Assembly (NCBI GenBank): GCA_037039685.1
Contig: JAWNGF010000009.1
Location: 2,356,001 to 2,420,000, forward strand
Reading direction: 5' to 3'
DNA: 64,000 nt
Source: Ceratobasidium sp. AG-K
Lineage: Eukaryota; Basidiomycota; Agaricomycetes; Cantharellales; Ceratobasidiaceae
The notes beneath the pieces are model-generated. The model did not search any database. It was not told the DNA's origin and saw nothing but the letters and a program-made list of their open reading frames with translations. Positions 55,386-64,000 of this stretch are shown in pieces (positions within the stretch are counted from its first letter, which is position 1; each line of letters begins with the position of its first letter). The position numbers and the translations under genes are program-made.

Positions 55386-58300
55386 ATGGATAAACTAGAA
55401 ATCATGTCAATATCAAATGAAAACCAATTATACCTTGATTTCACCGCTCATCCACTAGCTACGGCTCCTGATTCTAAGTCAGTTAACAGATCAAAAAGAT
55501 TCTCTGGACAAGCACTCCTCGACTGCGGCGCAACCTCCTGTTTCATCAACCCTTCCCTAGCAAAAGAAGCAAACCTTCCCCTTTTCCAACACGAAAAACC
55601 AAAGACTCTGCGGGTTATAGACGGACGAGAAGTCTCGTCTGGAAAAGTCACCCATTATACCAAATTTAAGCTTGTCATGGGAACACATTCCAGTGAAATA
55701 GAATGTCATGTCACAAACATTGGAAGACACCCTATCGTACTCGGGATGTCATGGCTCAAGAAACATAACCCACAAATTAATTGGAAAAATAGGACAATTG
55801 CATACACAAGCGAATTCTGCTCAAAAAACTGCCTAGAAATCCCGTCTACGCTCCAAATTGCAGCTGAAACTACATTACCAGAGGAATACAAAGAGTTCGC
55901 AGATGTATTCGACGAATCCAGATTAGAAGAACTCCCACCTCACAGGCCAACTGACATTACGCTCAACCTCCTACCAGAAGCTAAACTAAAGCACGGCCCT
56001 ATTTACAAAACGTCCCCAGCTGAAGACAAGGAAATGAAGAAAGTACTAGAAACCCTGATCCGAAGAGGACACATTCAGATTTCTAAGTCCCCTTTGGCTT
56101 CCCCAGTTCTGTTTGTCAAAAAACCACATCCAGAAGATCCAAACAACCCAGAGTTACGCTTTTGCGTTGACTACAGATATGTGAATTCACTATGCAAATT
56201 CAACGCAAGTGGAATACCACTACTGGACCAATGGTTAAGGGCACTGGAAGGATTCGTCATTGGCACCACTCTAGACTTGGCACAGGGATTCCACCAAACA
56301 CGAATAGCAGCAGGCCATGAATGGAAAACAGCATTCAAAACTCAATACGGCATGTACAAATGGAAAGTCATGCCCTTTGGTCTCAAAAACGCTCCATCAA
56401 GTTTCCAGTCCCTAATGAATTCTATATTCAGGGACATTATGGGGGTTTTCATACTCGTATACATTGATGACATCTTTGTTTTTTCCAAACAAGTTGAAGA
56501 CCATCCAGGACACGTGAAAGAAGTGCTAAGAAGACTAAGGGAACACAAACTGGTTGCAAAATTGAGAAAATGCAAGTTCCACCAAACCAAACTGGACTGG
56601 GTAGGATTGGTCATTTCCAATAAAGGAATTGAAACGGATCAGGAAAAGGTCACGGCGGCTATGAATTGGAAGGCTCCCAAGAATGTCAAACAAGTTCAAG
56701 AGTTCCTAGGATTTGTCAACTTCTATCGAAGATTCATCCAAGACTTTGCCGGCAAAGCCAGACCTCTATATAACCTACTTAAGAAGGATCAAAAGTGGCA
56801 GTGGACAAGCAAAGAACAAGAGGCCATGAACGCACTGAAAAAGGCTCTTAAGGAGGCACCTGTAATGATGCAGCCCGATCAAAAGAAGGAATTTTTCCTC
56901 AAGACAGACGCATCGGGATTTGCCACAGGAGCAGTTTTGTCACAGAATGATGAAGAAGGAAAATTACACCCTGTAGCTTTTCTTTCCAAATCACTAAATC
57001 CGGCTGAACAAAACTACGACATTTTTGACAAAGAACTATTGGCAATCATTAGAGCCTTCAAAGAATGGCGGCACTTACTCCAAGGCACAGAAAAAGCCAT
57101 TCAAGTGATAACAGATCACAAAAATTTGGAATACTTCTCATCATCCAAACAATTGAACCAACGCCAGATCCGCTGGATGAATTTCTTGGTGGACTTCAAC
57201 TTCCAAATTTTATACAGGCCAGGAAGCCAAAACAAAAAAGCAGACATTCTCTCGAGGCGATATGACCTAGAACCTTTGGGGGGGGTAGAGAACCAAGTTC
57301 TCCTCAAACCAGACATTTTTATTTCGGCTATTACCCCTGACCAGGAGATTAACAATCTAATCAGAGAAGCAATCCTCGAAGATCCCAGATTAGAAGAAGC
57401 CCACAATAAGCTGAGAAATGGAGAAAAAGTCAAAGATTGGGAATACAGAGAAGGACTCCTAACGTTCAAAGGAAAGATCTTTGTCCCCAAGGACAAAACC
57501 GTCAGAAACCTGATATTGGAATCGCGCCATGACAATATTACAGCTGGACATCCTGGACAAGCAAGAACTTTGGAATTGGTTTCCAGAACCTACTACTGGC
57601 CAACCATGAAGAAATTTGTCAACTCTTATGTGTCACACTGCAAAACATGCATTCGAGTTAAACCATTGAACCAACTTCCCACAGGGTTATTGCGTCCTTT
57701 ACATATTCCTGAGAGACCTTGGGAAGAGATCTCCTATGACATGATTGTAGGGCTCCCAGAATCAGAAGGATATGACGCAATCTTAACAGTAGTAGATCGG
57801 TTCTCCAAGATGGCACACTATCTCCCTTGCAAATCAACGGCCACAGCAGTAGACATAGCCAATATCTTTGTTGCAAACATTTGGAAACTTCACGGCACTC
57901 CAAAAGCAACAGTCTCGGATAGAGGATCCACTTTCAACTCAAAGTTCATTAGGCATCTGTACAAACAGTTAAACGTAAAACCTACTTTCAGCACAGCATA
58001 TCATCCAAGGACAGACGGACAGTCAGAACGGGCAAACCAAGTTGTTGAAATCTTTATTAGGGCTTTTGTCAACCATAGGCAAAACGACTGGGTGGCCCTG
58101 CTCCCTATGGCAGAATTTGCTTACAACAATGGAATCCAAGCATCCACTGGCAAAACCCCTTTCCAAATCTGCCAGGGTTTCAACCCTAGAATGAACATCG
58201 GGGAAGAATCAGACTATACTGTTCCTGAAGCTGATGCCCATGCGGAATTCCTGTTGAAAGGATATGACGAAGTCAAAGCCGCCCTCATCCTAGCAAATCA

Positions 58301-58784
58301 GTCCTATAAACACTACTTTGATAAAGGAGCCAAAGAACCAGAAGAGATAAACCCTGGAGATAAAGTCTGGCTTAATCATCAAAACATATCCACAGACAGA
58401 CCTTCAGTAAAACTCTCTCACAAAGTTTTAGGCCCTTACAAGGTACTGGGAAAAGTAGGGACTCACGCCTTTAGACTGGAGTTACCAAAATCAATGAAAG
58501 TTCATCCTGTCTTCCATGTCATGCTGCTCAAGAAATTCCACTCTGATCCCCACGGCCGCGAACCCGCTCAACCACCCCCTATTGTCACACAAGATGGAGA
58601 AGAAGAATGGGAGGTTGAAGAGATCCTTAATTCCAAGAAAATCCACCGCCAACTCCACTATTACGTTAAGTGGAAAGGGTACTCTCATGCAGACAGCTCT
58701 TGGCAGTCAAAGGAAGATCTCAAGAACGCTCCTGAACTAGTTGATAAATTTCACAAACTCCATCCCACCGCGCCAGGCCCTTAG
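55386..58784 (+). CDS. Pol polyprotein of family A element, 1132 residues, intact
   Basis: Domains in order: aspartic protease with ALLDCGATSCFI (near residue 46; Cys follows the catalytic Asp instead of Ser/Thr); reverse transcriptase with YIDD in VYIDDIFVFSK (near 358-365); RNase H with KTDASGFATGAVLSQ (about 505) and ITDHKNLEYF; integrase with the zinc finger GHPGQARTLELVSRTYYW and CKTCIRVK, then the DDE core in YDMIVG (about 783), DRGSTF (about 844) and SERANQ (about 880); and a C-terminal chromodomain with EWEVEEILNSKK and HYYVKWKGYSHADSSW (about 1075-1118). The chromodomain likely steers integration to methylated-histone chromatin, as in other chromoviruses. No stops, frameshifts or lost catalytic residues were seen. 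The stop codon touches the polypurine tract. Confidence 0.93.
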   Translation: MDKLEIMSISNENQLYLDFTAHPLATAPDSKSVNRSKRFSGQALLDCGATSCFINPSLAKEANLPLFQHEKPKTLRVIDGREVSSGKVTHYTKFKLVMGTHSSEIECHVTNIGRHPIVLGMSWLKKHNPQINWKNRTIAYTSEFCSKNCLEIPSTLQIAAETTLPEEYKEFADVFDESRLEELPPHRPTDITLNLLPEAKLKHGPIYKTSPAEDKEMKKVLETLIRRGHIQISKSPLASPVLFVKKPHPEDPNNPELRFCVDYRYVNSLCKFNASGIPLLDQWLRALEGFVIGTTLDLAQGFHQTRIAAGHEWKTAFKTQYGMYKWKVMPFGLKNAPSSFQSLMNSIFRDIMGVFILVYIDDIFVFSKQVEDHPGHVKEVLRRLREHKLVAKLRKCKFHQTKLDWVGLVISNKGIETDQEKVTAAMNWKAPKNVKQVQEFLGFVNFYRRFIQDFAGKARPLYNLLKKDQKWQWTSKEQEAMNALKKALKEAPVMMQPDQKKEFFLKTDASGFATGAVLSQNDEEGKLHPVAFLSKSLNPAEQNYDIFDKELLAIIRAFKEWRHLLQGTEKAIQVITDHKNLEYFSSSKQLNQRQIRWMNFLVDFNFQILYRPGSQNKKADILSRRYDLEPLGGVENQVLLKPDIFISAITPDQEINNLIREAILEDPRLEEAHNKLRNGEKVKDWEYREGLLTFKGKIFVPKDKTVRNLILESRHDNITAGHPGQARTLELVSRTYYWPTMKKFVNSYVSHCKTCIRVKPLNQLPTGLLRPLHIPERPWEEISYDMIVGLPESEGYDAILTVVDRFSKMAHYLPCKSTATAVDIANIFVANIWKLHGTPKATVSDRGSTFNSKFIRHLYKQLNVKPTFSTAYHPRTDGQSERANQVVEIFIRAFVNHRQNDWVALLPMAEFAYNNGIQASTGKTPFQICQGFNPRMNIGEESDYTVPEADAHAEFLLKGYDEVKAALILANQSYKHYFDKGAKEPEEINPGDKVWLNHQNISTDRPSVKLSHKVLGPYKVLGKVGTHAFRLELPKSMKVHPVFHVMLLKKFHSDPHGREPAQPPPIVTQDGEEEWEVEEILNSKKIHRQLHYYVKWKGYSHADSSWQSKEDLKNAPELVDKFHKLHPTAPGP

Positions 58785-58794
58785 GAGGGGGTAA
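58784..58794 (+). promoter_or_regulatory. polypurine tract of family A element
   Basis: GGAGGGGGTAA directly before the 3' LTR at 58795, the usual site of plus-strand priming. Confidence 0.75.
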
Positions 58795-59209
58795 TGTCAT
58801 GAGCTGACTAAGCTCAGACATTTTATTCTGATTTTATATCTTTTTTTCCGAACACTTTCCTTTTTTGGTACAAATGTCCTCTGGCGCTTAACTTGTATCA
58901 TGTGATGTATTTGTCTTTTCATTTGATATTGGTGATACTTCCGGAACTTCCAGAATGTCAAGTCATACCTCTTATCTTGCTTATCATTGGTTGTACTCGG
59001 CTTTCCCACACTGATAGATGATGACGTGGCCTTGATCTCACGTGTATATAAACCCAGAGGTCAAGCCGGTTAACGACAAGGCTTGACCTCCTCTCCACTA
59101 GGACTTGCCCAATCAAATCCTCTCGCTTATCACCACTCCTTGGGTTCTAAGACTTGTCTAAGTCGAACCCCTTAACCTTATATATACCTAATTGACCCAA
59201 GTCGGGACA
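58795..59209 (+). repeat. 3' LTR of the plus-strand family A element (415 bp)
   Basis: Same length and ends as the 5' LTR. Five transitions separate them, four of them at CpG positions. Confidence 0.9.
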
Positions 59210-59214
59210 CTATG
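59210..59214. other. 5-bp target-site duplication, right (family A plus copy)
   Basis: CTATG, matching 52256-52260. Confidence 0.85.
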
Positions 59215-59295
59215 CCCGTTTTCCCGTGTACGTTCTATCTACTTGGTGGAAGAGCAGGGGCTTTTTAAGGCCAATGCTAGAAAGGCTTGACCTAG

Positions 59296-59534
59296 TGTCC
59301 CAACTTGGGTCAATTAGGTATATAGAAAGTTAAGGGGTTTGACTTAAGCAAGTCTTAGAACCCAAGGAGTAGTGTTTAGTAAGAGGATTTGATTGTACAA
59401 GTCCTAGTGGAAAGGCAAATACATTGCATGATACAAGTTAAGCACCAGAGGACATTTGTACCAAAAAAGGAAAGTGTTCGGAAAAAAAGATATAAAATCA
59501 GAATAAAATGTCTGAGCTTAGTCAGCTTATGACA
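59296..59534 (-). repeat. 5' LTR of minus-strand family A element (short form, 239 bp)
   Basis: It carries the same internal deletion as its partner at 33995-34231. The adjoining primer-binding-site sequence AGGTCAAGCC (read on the minus strand) lies just inside, at about 59283-59293. Confidence 0.85.
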
Positions 59535-59539
59535 TTAGC

Positions 59540-60013
59540 TAATGTTTCCAAGAACCAGAGAACGTGTATACTTCCTGAGATCTGTTGGTTGGAATACCCC
59601 CAGACTTTGAGATTGAACATAGCATTCAACCCCTTGCAACACTTTGCTCAAGGTTGAACATGGGTAGAAGGGGCAGGGCAAGCCGGCCAAGTAATCTGAG
59701 TGGTCTGAGGAGTATCCGTTGTAATGTTCTGACTTGGTACTTGCAAAATGCGCTTAAATATATGCACAATTCACCCTAAGGAAATTCTATTCCAAATAAA
59801 TGCGCATTTATGCGCCGGGTTCACACGTCACAATGATGTAGGTATCATGTGATATATTCTCAGCTATGATTTGCGGTACCCGTGGCCTTCTGCGGCATTT
59901 CACCGTGCAGCAAGTCATGCGTGACAAACTTGAGTCCTTGTTCCGGGATTACATAATCACATCCTGGTTCGTGCTGTTCGGAATAGCCCGGTTTACCCCG
60001 GTTTACCGCTATT
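59540..60013. other. right internal part of the hAT element
   Basis: Sequence between the Gypsy insertion and the right terminal inverted repeat. It should hold the 5' side of the minus-strand transposase, but only short frames remain. The inner edge has tandem TTTACC words (CCCGGTTTACCCCGGTTTAC), likely subterminal repeats. Confidence 0.5.
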
Positions 60014-60027
60014 CATTTTACTCCCTA

Positions 60028-60035
60028 GTTCCATG
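60028..60035. other. 8-bp target-site duplication, right (hAT)
   Basis: GTTCCATG, identical to 33141-33148. Confidence 0.85.
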
Positions 60036-63000
60036 TGTAACCGGCATCATGTGTCTGCCCCCCCCCTGACACCCCTTTCGAAATTTTGTCTCTGCCCCTC
60101 TGTAAAAGCCTCCGGGTGGTCTCATCTCATCTCATCGTACCTACAACCTTTGTCCTGGTGGCCAATTGGTTTGGCCACGTGCACATGTGGTTTGTTAAAC
60201 AGGTATTTTTTGAGCAGGAGAAAACCGGCATCACGTGATCGCGGCTCTGGTTTATTTCCCTTGGCACTCTGATGCTTTTCTCAAAACGGGTCTGATTTGT
60301 TTTTCTGGGGTTCCGCATTGACTCCTCTGCGCCTACGTCTTAACTGTCCCCTTCCCGCCCTTGTTTCCTTTTTTCTGTTTGCCTCTTCTTGTTGCCCTTC
60401 TTGGCCCTTTTGTGAGTGGTTTGACCTCTTGTTCATGTAGCTTGATAAATGTGTATTTTAAAAATAGATAATCCCGGGATCACGTGACGCATCCTGAACC
60501 TACCAGAGCGTTACCACTGGCTCCCGAGGCACTACCTCCAAGTTCGATAAGGCAATCGAACTGCCTCGGCACTTATTCTTTCTCGAGTAGCACACAATTC
60601 TTCCAGTGGTTATAAATCTTCCTAGACTTTGCATTCACTCATCCCTCCTTGTCATGATGTTTATCACACCTGTGCCTTGAATACAGTAGGAGGGTCGTTG
60701 GCCAACGCATGTGTGGGATTTACACAGATGCATGGACGTGTTAAGTACAATCGTATCTCTCAGCTTGCAGTCCCTCAGCGTTCAGGAAGCACAGGAAGCG
60801 CGGCTGACAAATCTGCCACCCAATGTACCTCTAGCGTCGCCAGGGCTGTATGTAACTCCAAAAATATGTGATCCATTTCTTGAGACTATTTTGAAGTATC
60901 TTGAATAGATATACCCAATTTCGTGTTGCCCTAAAGTCTCGCAAATGCAAACAATTGAGGTGTGTGTTTGCTCATGTTTAGCAAAAGCGCTTTCTGTCAC
61001 CGTGCAAGCTGAGGGACAAGACTGTATAGATCAATTGTTCAAACAGCGTTGATGAGGGAAAGCTAGACCGAAAACGACTCAGACGGCTCCTGGGGAGATA
61101 GATGAGGATCATAAGCTCATACACTACCCACAGTATGCCCCCAAGCAATATATACATCTAGCATCCCATCGCCGTGAGCACCTCTGATTCTGTTCCCCCT
61201 TGTTCTCACACGAGGCTCTGAAACCACTACTCAAGTTCCTGTGAGCCACGGGCAAATTTCCGGATCTACTCTGCAAACCGTTGTCTGGACTTTGCCCTCG
61301 CATCTCGTCCCCTCTTCCTAATGTTTTATTCTCCCTCTGTGGTCGCGCTGCCTTGTCTTCTATTTTAATTTACGTGTCTCTTGTTGCAGTGCTCCAACTA
61401 ATGCAACTACTGATCTCATTGTTTCGTATTATATCTCAACTGCTGTACCTGTGTATGCCCTTACTTTGGGGTCTCCAGACTGCATCTAGAATAGCACACC
61501 ATAGGCTCAGCGCCAAAACATTGTAAACATACCCAGTTGAAAATGATGGAAACCCCTTCCAGTAACCGAGCTGTTCATGCCCTTCCACTGTCACACGGAA
61601 CTGAACTCAATCACTCGCCACTCAAGCCACGTTGCAGTATCTCCTTCAGCTTACACCGATGCCCTCTTGGCAATCCAATGCATTGCCCTGCTAAGCCGGC
61701 CACACCTCTCCACCCTGTTCTGATGGAGCGCTCATCCCAGGCAGTCACCTTTGAATTGCAGCGCCTAATGCGAGCAAGAGTTTTGTGCATGGTGAGAAAG
61801 CTGAATGCACCTATCGTGCTCCTTGAAATTGTGCCCTGTCCCAATTCCAAGTTTCCATGTATGCAGATTGTTCTAGGTTTACTGTAATGAATTGACCTCG
61901 TGCCTTGTAGGCTGGCGTGTTGAGAGCAAAATTAGATGTAGCCATTGGACTCAGAGCACAGCGTCAACGCTTAGTAGACAAATGTGTACCACTAACTATA
62001 TTCTTTCGAAACTTCGTCGGCGAAGGTGTCTTAAACAGTGTGAGGAGTTCCCAGGGGCCTGTAACTCGTAACTTATAACAGTTCATTGGGTAGGCTGGTC
62101 AACCCCTGTGCTGGTTTGTTCTTGCCAAGATCTTGAAATCGACTACACGACAATTCAAATACTTTAGATCAGCAACAAACATGTTTCTGCCTCCTAGAAA
62201 CTGACATGTAGGCAAACCCAGTTGCCTGGCCTTTGGGGTCGTCGAATCGCTGCGGAATTTGAAACACATGTAGAAGCGCTACAGCACCGCCCATGTTACC
62301 AGCGCTCCCAACTTTGTGTATGGTTTGAAGCTCCGGGTTAGGGATTAAGCAGTCAGATCGGCATGCGCTGTCCGTAAAATATCCGGAAATGCCAACTATC
62401 GCTACAGTAGCACTAGTCTCGGTTTGCTATCGGTCCATGCATACGTCCCCGAACCTTCAGAACGGAACAGTTCCCACCGAGTAGAAAAGACTGAGACGAA
62501 CTAAGACAGAATTGGTAGTTAGTCTCATCTCGCGGCCACCCTACGGTACTGACAAAGTCGTAAATATCAGTTGCAGAGACATACGATTGTGGTGCAAGTA
62601 ATGAGCCAGTAAAGCTGACTGGGCTGATTGATACTAGACCCTCCGACGTGGAAGAACCAAGGTCGAGCTTTTGGGCTCGATCAAGCCCTCCAGCGCAACG
62701 CTGCTTGATTAACGCCTCATTATCCACTTGAGCCGTCAACGCGGATGACCCTTCCTTAATGAGCCAGCCTTTTGGGGTAGCGCCAACTTTGATTAGATAA
62801 CTGTGGACCCGATGTCGGCGTGCCATCAGCGAAAAGCGCCATGTGTGTAGACGCCCTCACCTATCGCACGCTATGCGCAAACGTATACCCACCCTTTTGC
62901 TGAAGCGAACGACCGGTAGATACGGTCCAGTTTTCATTCTGAGATGCACATTGTGTAGATGGGATTATTGGCCTCGGCGCGTCGTTCTTTTCGGAGTGGG

Positions 63001-63260
63001 ATTCGATAGATCAAAGTTTCAAATAAAGTCAGAGTAGCTCGAGCAGCCATCCTCAAATCTTCCAAGAGTGTTAAAGTTAAGGTTCTACGGTGATAGGGGA
63101 GCCAATGCGGCTAGCACTGATCGGGTTTCGGAGTCTAGAGTTTAAGAGAGGGACGTGTGGAAGCACGATGGTTCGTATTGCTATCACTATAAAACCGGTG
63201 CTCCGGCGAATCTGAGAACTGGCTCACTCTGCGTCTCGCATTAATCTGCCCTCAATTGCC
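60036..63260. other. intergenic between the transposon nest and LtrA copy 2
   Basis: A C-run lies near 60058 and palindromic ATCACGTGA-type sites near 60232 and 60480. Frames at 61537-61887 (plus) and 62826-62413 (minus, 137 codons) have no domain I recognise; the latter could be an exon. No gene can be supported. Confidence 0.35.
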
Positions 63261-64000
63261 ATGAGCAACGGCTCCCATCGCTTGTTTGATCACTTTTTTA
63301 GGGATCCAAACCCCTATGAGGTTACGCCAGATGACTATCGCTGGGAGTGGCGACCAATCACGCAGAACCCATTTGTTAATCGCAAGCTGAATAAAAACCG
63401 AGCGCCGGGCACTCATGCCACAAGTACGGAAGATCCAGTGATCCAGAATGAAGCTCCTAAGTGGGTGTATCTGGTGTGTATTATAGCTTAGTTTTGGAGT
63501 AGTTTGATGTACTGACTACTCGATATTTTCCTCAAGTTTTACGATCTCGCCTGGACGTCCACATTCGCGAGCCTTACTCAGTAAGTTTATGAGCGACTCG
63601 CTTAAACAATCGACCTACACCTGGTAACAACCTTATTAGGAATGGCCGATTCAATGCACCTTGGGTACGCCGACGCCCGCCCTGATCTACTTTAGTACCC
63701 ACCAACTGATAGTACCCAATTTGAAGGATACAGTTTCCTACCTAGCATTCTTTGTACTTATGTGGTGGATATGGGCGGCGCAGGCGAGTGTGTGCATCAT
63801 CTTGGGTGAATGCTATAAAACGATTACTGTAGGCTATGTATACCATCCATTTTTACACCAACGATTGGTAAGTATGCTGTGACCCTTACATTGCAGATGC
63901 GTTTGGCCAACCCACAACATAGGTTCCATTTCCTGTCCAACCTCGCTCAATTGATTATTTTTGGAACGCTAGCAGCGACCACGCGTGGTACGTAACAAAA
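63261..64000 (+). CDS. LtrA-family membrane protein (copy 2), cut by the window end
   Basis: Exons 63261-63473, 63537-63580, 63640-63664, 63727-63783, 63833-63867 and 63923-63987 follow copy 1 exon for exon. They read NPFVNRKLNKNRAPG, FYDLAWTSTFASLTQ, NGRFNAPW, DTVSYLAFFVLMWWIWAAQ, AMYTIHFYTNDW and LSNLAQLIIFGTLAATTR. All splice phases agree with copy 1. Intron 4 has a GC donor (CAG|GCGAGT) where copy 1 has GT. No lesion was seen in the visible part. The family is predicted to be multi-pass in a membrane; its function is not known. Confidence 0.75.

Larger units (their letters stand above)
52261..59209 (+). mobile_element. family A Ty3/Gypsy chromovirus-type element, full length, apparently intact
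   Basis: Two 415-bp LTRs differ at five positions. The 5-bp duplication CTATG (52256-52260, 59210-59214) flanks it exactly. Between the LTRs lie a self-priming site, an ATG-free leader, a coiled-coil frame in two overlapping phases, gag (450 codons), pol (1132 codons) and a polypurine tract. No stop interrupts gag or pol. It sits inside the leader of another family A element in the opposite orientation, so it is the youngest resolved insertion on that side. It is a good candidate for a mobile copy. Confidence 0.9.
33995..59534 (-). mobile_element. family A Ty3/Gypsy element, minus strand, short-LTR copy, interrupted
   Basis: The element is bounded by LTRs at 33995-34231 (3') and 59296-59534 (5') and by the 5-bp duplication TTAGC (33990-33994 and 59535-59539), inserted in the hAT transposon. 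Its own sequence is scattered: the pol 3' end (34232-34753), gag (49983-51021), the upstream coiled-coil frame (about 51045-51860), and the leader (51860-52255 plus 59215-59295). The leader is split by the plus-strand copy of the same family. The gag C-terminus, protease, reverse transcriptase and most of integrase are gone, replaced by B and C elements. It is non-functional. Confidence 0.85.
33149..60027 (-). mobile_element. internally deleted hAT DNA transposon, outer shell of the nest
   Basis: The ends are a 14-bp perfect terminal inverted repeat, TAGGGAGTAAAATG at 33149-33162 and its complement at 60014-60027. The element is flanked on both sides by the 8-bp duplication GTTCCATG (33141-33148 and 60028-60035). 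Eight-base duplications and TAGGG-type ends are hallmarks of hAT elements. Without the Gypsy insertions the element would be only about 1.3 kb. It keeps a minus-strand C-terminal transposase fragment, so it is a deleted, probably non-autonomous copy. Subterminal repeats built on GCGGTAA occur inside both ends. Confidence 0.85.

Noticed and set aside
60225..60490. ATCACGTGA palindromes as transposon ends
   Set aside because: They occur singly without matching duplications and lie outside the hAT ends.

Overview
The window is eukaryotic and filamentous-fungal, and looks most like a plant-associated basidiomycete of the Rhizoctonia/Ceratobasidium kind. This is an inference from many 44-60 nt introns, tandem secreted AA9 cellulose-oxidising enzymes, a GH128 glucanase, divergent F-box proteins, a fungal LtrA-type membrane protein and chromodomain-bearing Ty3/Gypsy elements. 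No rRNA, tRNA, CRISPR array or prokaryotic operon was seen.

Layout. (1) 1-13 kb is gene-poor: one decayed F-box-like gene (2.4-3.7 kb, minus strand) and two diverged direct copies of an unidentified repeat (5.7-7.05 and 8.76-9.76 kb). (2) 13-25.2 kb is the host gene island. All genes but the last lie on the minus strand: a seven-exon GH128 glycoside hydrolase, an F-box-like protein and its frameshifted paralogue, two tandem four-exon AA9 lytic polysaccharide monooxygenases, then a plus-strand WBP2-like protein. (3) 25.2-28.5 kb is mostly non-coding with a small LTR-like repeat. (4) 28.5-31.8 kb and 63.26 kb to the window end carry two tandem, same-strand copies of a many-exon LtrA-family membrane protein. 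(5) Between them sits a 26.9-kb stack of nested transposons.

The nest is resolved from target-site duplications. An internally deleted hAT transposon (33149-60027; 14-bp terminal inverted repeats; 8-bp duplication GTTCCATG) was invaded by a minus-strand Gypsy element of family A (33995-59534; 237/239-bp LTRs; duplication TTAGC). A plus-strand, full-length, apparently intact element of the same family then inserted into its 5' leader (52261-59209; 415-bp LTRs; duplication CTATG). The left part of the minus-strand A element also holds a truncated family B Gypsy element and two family C Gypsy elements, one nearly complete (42316-49565) but broken by premature stops.

Main points for follow-up: (a) families A and C both place a 12-nt primer-binding site two bases inside the 5' LTR, perfectly complementary to the expected mRNA 5' end, which is the layout of Tf1/sushi self-priming; (b) families B and C carry an unrecognised protein (called ORF3 here) downstream of, and overlapping, pol, and it is conserved between copies while the overlapping pol frame is not; (c) family A carries a coiled-coil reading frame upstream of gag, with a possible -1 frameshift site and an ATG-free leader; (d) the minus-strand A element has two matching short LTRs that lack the TATA box and the self-priming complement; (e) premature stops in the decayed copies are mostly TGA at arginine positions and LTR-LTR differences sit mostly at CpG, pointing to methylation-type C-to-T decay.
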